The notes beneath the pieces are model-generated. The model was not told where the DNA came from. It made no database searches and saw only the letters and a list, made by a program, of their open reading frames with translations. The translations under genes and the position numbers were made by a program. Shown here one piece after another: positions 62,938-64,000 of a DNA stretch of 64,000 nt; within the stretch, counting starts at the first letter, position 1, and each line of letters starts with the position of its first letter. This DNA comes from JBCCCJ01 sp039029315. GTDB lineage: Bacteria; Bacteroidota; Bacteroidia; J057. Location: assembly GCA_039029315.1 (NCBI GenBank), contig JBCCGK010000002.1, positions 1 through 64,000 on the forward strand, written 5' to 3'.

Positions 62938-64000
62938 ATGCTTTGTATCATTTTCACCAAGAAAAGACTACTTGCCGGAATCAAAACTGATATTCCCCAA
63001 TTGTTGCGAATCGGGGATCATTTTCATATTAGTTATGAGGGTAGAGCGAAGCACGAAGTGCTACAATCGCATCTGAAGGAAATTACCGACAGTTATTTTC
63101 ACCTCCTGCAAGAATCTGGTCAGGAGAGACCAGCTTCTATTCCAACGGCCTTGGCGTATCCCGTGGATCTCGCCAATCAAGATGGAGAGAGGAATCAGAT
63201 ATTAAGTGTGTTGAAAAATGCTCCTCAACAAGCATTTGATCCTATCCACGCGGAAAATCTGGCACTTTCCTTCCTGTATGGACTCAAAAATCAGGAGACC
63301 ATCACCCCACAGAACTGCATTATTCTGGAAGCTGTAGATGACTACCTACATCTCTGCTACCATTCCCATATTGAAGGAGAGAATGTGGATATCAAAGAAT
63401 TTGGTTCTTTGGCTCTTCACACCGATGAAGAGTTTCAATTCACCTCTTTCAGAAATATCGGCCATTCAAAAGGCAATGAGCAAGTGCTGAATGAGCTGCT
63501 CAAGGAGTTTTCGGAGGCTGGATTGACCGTTGATGTCAGAGGCCAAACCGATTTGGCTCTCCAATTAATGGAGCCAAACCCCAATCAAAAATACCTTTAC
63601 TCTCTGTCCAAGAATACCAAGCATGTAAACATACAAGCTGAAATAGAGCTAAGTCGGGATCGATTTGCGGAACTCATGTCAGCCAATAAAGAAGCATTAG
63701 CAGCTCCTCTCAGCAATACTGTTCTTCAGGAAAAGGAAATTTATAAAGTTGTCTTGTTGGGCAACTACCTCAAGAATCCTTATGTAAAATCCTATTTGCG
63801 TGATTCCTTGAACCTCAACGGCAAACTTATTGGCTTGGAAGGGGAAGGAGAATACGACGAATTCGCCACGATTATCCAGGGGCTGGATTTCAGAACGATG
63901 GAAGTTGTTCAGGCAGAAGAGGTTCGGCAAAAAGAGGAGGAGAAGAAAAAAATGGAGGAAGAAAAGCGAGCCAAAATCGAAGCCGAACTGAAGGTAAAAG
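62938..64000 (+). CDS. Large unknown protein, 3' end outside the window
   Basis: An ATG at 62938 opens a frame that stays open to the last base (at least 354 residues). There is no signal peptide. The start MLCIIFTKKRLLAGIKTD is followed by a globular alpha/beta region. The phrase YKVVLLGNYLKNPYVKSYLRDSL resembles the end segment of an actin/HSP70-like ATPase, but the canonical phosphate motifs are absent, so it may be a degenerate member. A long, strongly charged coiled coil begins near residue 328 (AEEVRQKEEEKKKMEEEKRA) and runs off the window. Function unknown. Confidence 0.7.
   Translation, partial: MLCIIFTKKRLLAGIKTDIPQLLRIGDHFHISYEGRAKHEVLQSHLKEITDSYFHLLQESGQERPASIPTALAYPVDLANQDGERNQILSVLKNAPQQAFDPIHAENLALSFLYGLKNQETITPQNCIILEAVDDYLHLCYHSHIEGENVDIKEFGSLALHTDEEFQFTSFRNIGHSKGNEQVLNELLKEFSEAGLTVDVRGQTDLALQLMEPNPNQKYLYSLSKNTKHVNIQAEIELSRDRFAELMSANKEALAAPLSNTVLQEKEIYKVVLLGNYLKNPYVKSYLRDSLNLNGKLIGLEGEGEYDEFATIIQGLDFRTMEVVQAEEVRQKEEEKKKMEEEKRAKIEAELKVK

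Overview
The window looks like chromosomal DNA of a free-living member of the Bacteroidota, most likely from the Saprospiria/Cytophagia side. This is inferred from gene content. There are two secreted proteins with a C-terminal type IX secretion (Por) sorting domain, a TonB-dependent-receptor-type outer-membrane barrel with a carboxypeptidase-regulatory N-terminus, a HU-CCDC81/SPOR protein, LytS/LytTR regulation, a DUF58 protein, DUF2461, many TPR proteins and many secreted serine peptidases. No rRNA or tRNA gene, CRISPR array, intact insertion sequence or prophage was seen. Base composition and codon use look even by eye.

Layout. 1-6.8 kb (+): a TPR scaffold cut by the window edge, an outer-membrane barrel, a HU-like/SPOR membrane protein, a triple-SPOR secreted protein and a small unknown gene. 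6.9-12.6 kb: a secreted unknown protein (-), tilS with a TPR lipoprotein (+), an M20 amidohydrolase (-) and a DUF2461 protein (+). 12.6-21 kb: a large S9 peptidase (-), a secreted unknown (+), a small transthyretin-like protein (-), a DUF6602-like/ankyrin fusion (-) and a PDZ-alpha/beta hydrolase (-). 21-24.5 kb is regulatory: an AraC regulator (-), a sigma factor with a membrane TPR/anti-sigma-like partner (+) and two stand-alone receiver proteins (-). 24.5-25.66 kb is a 1.1-kb stretch without a convincing gene. It holds a minus-strand terminator, protein-like fragments in shifting frames and an inverted pair of DnaA boxes.

25.7-31.6 kb: PIN-PhoH, an SDR and dihydroorotase (-), a deoxynucleoside kinase and a membrane metallophosphoesterase (+), and a small secreted protein (-). 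31.9-34.85 kb (-): a four-gene overlapping operon of barrel, DUF2846-like protein, LytS kinase and LytTR regulator. 34.85-35.38 kb holds a REPIN-like doublet of two inverted GTAG-headed palindromes. 35.4-43 kb: a paraoxonase-like protein, a TonB-C/TPR protein, 3-methyladenine glycosylase, a BCCT transporter, DUF58, a TrmH-type methyltransferase, a DCC protein and a helix-turn-helix/KdsC phosphatase fusion.

43.3-50.3 kb (+) is a secreted peptidase block: DPP-IV-like, a sortilin/BNR-repeat protein and S41. 50.4-57.3 kb (-): an outer-membrane receptor, then an M28 peptidase and two tandem arylsulfotransferase-like T9SS cargo proteins. 57.5-64 kb: an S9 peptidase fused to a formylglycine-generating-enzyme-like domain, an EcsC protein, a cystathionine gamma-synthase-type enzyme and a 3'-truncated unknown gene.

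The main theme is export and breakdown of peptides at the cell surface (three S9, one S41, one M28 and one M20 enzyme, surface receptors and T9SS cargo), mixed with housekeeping genes for tRNA modification, pyrimidine synthesis, nucleotide salvage, base-excision repair and sulfur amino acids. The points most worth a second look are the REPIN-like element, three unusual domain fusions (DUF6602-like/ankyrin, HTH-KdsC, S9-FGE) and several structured non-coding stretches.
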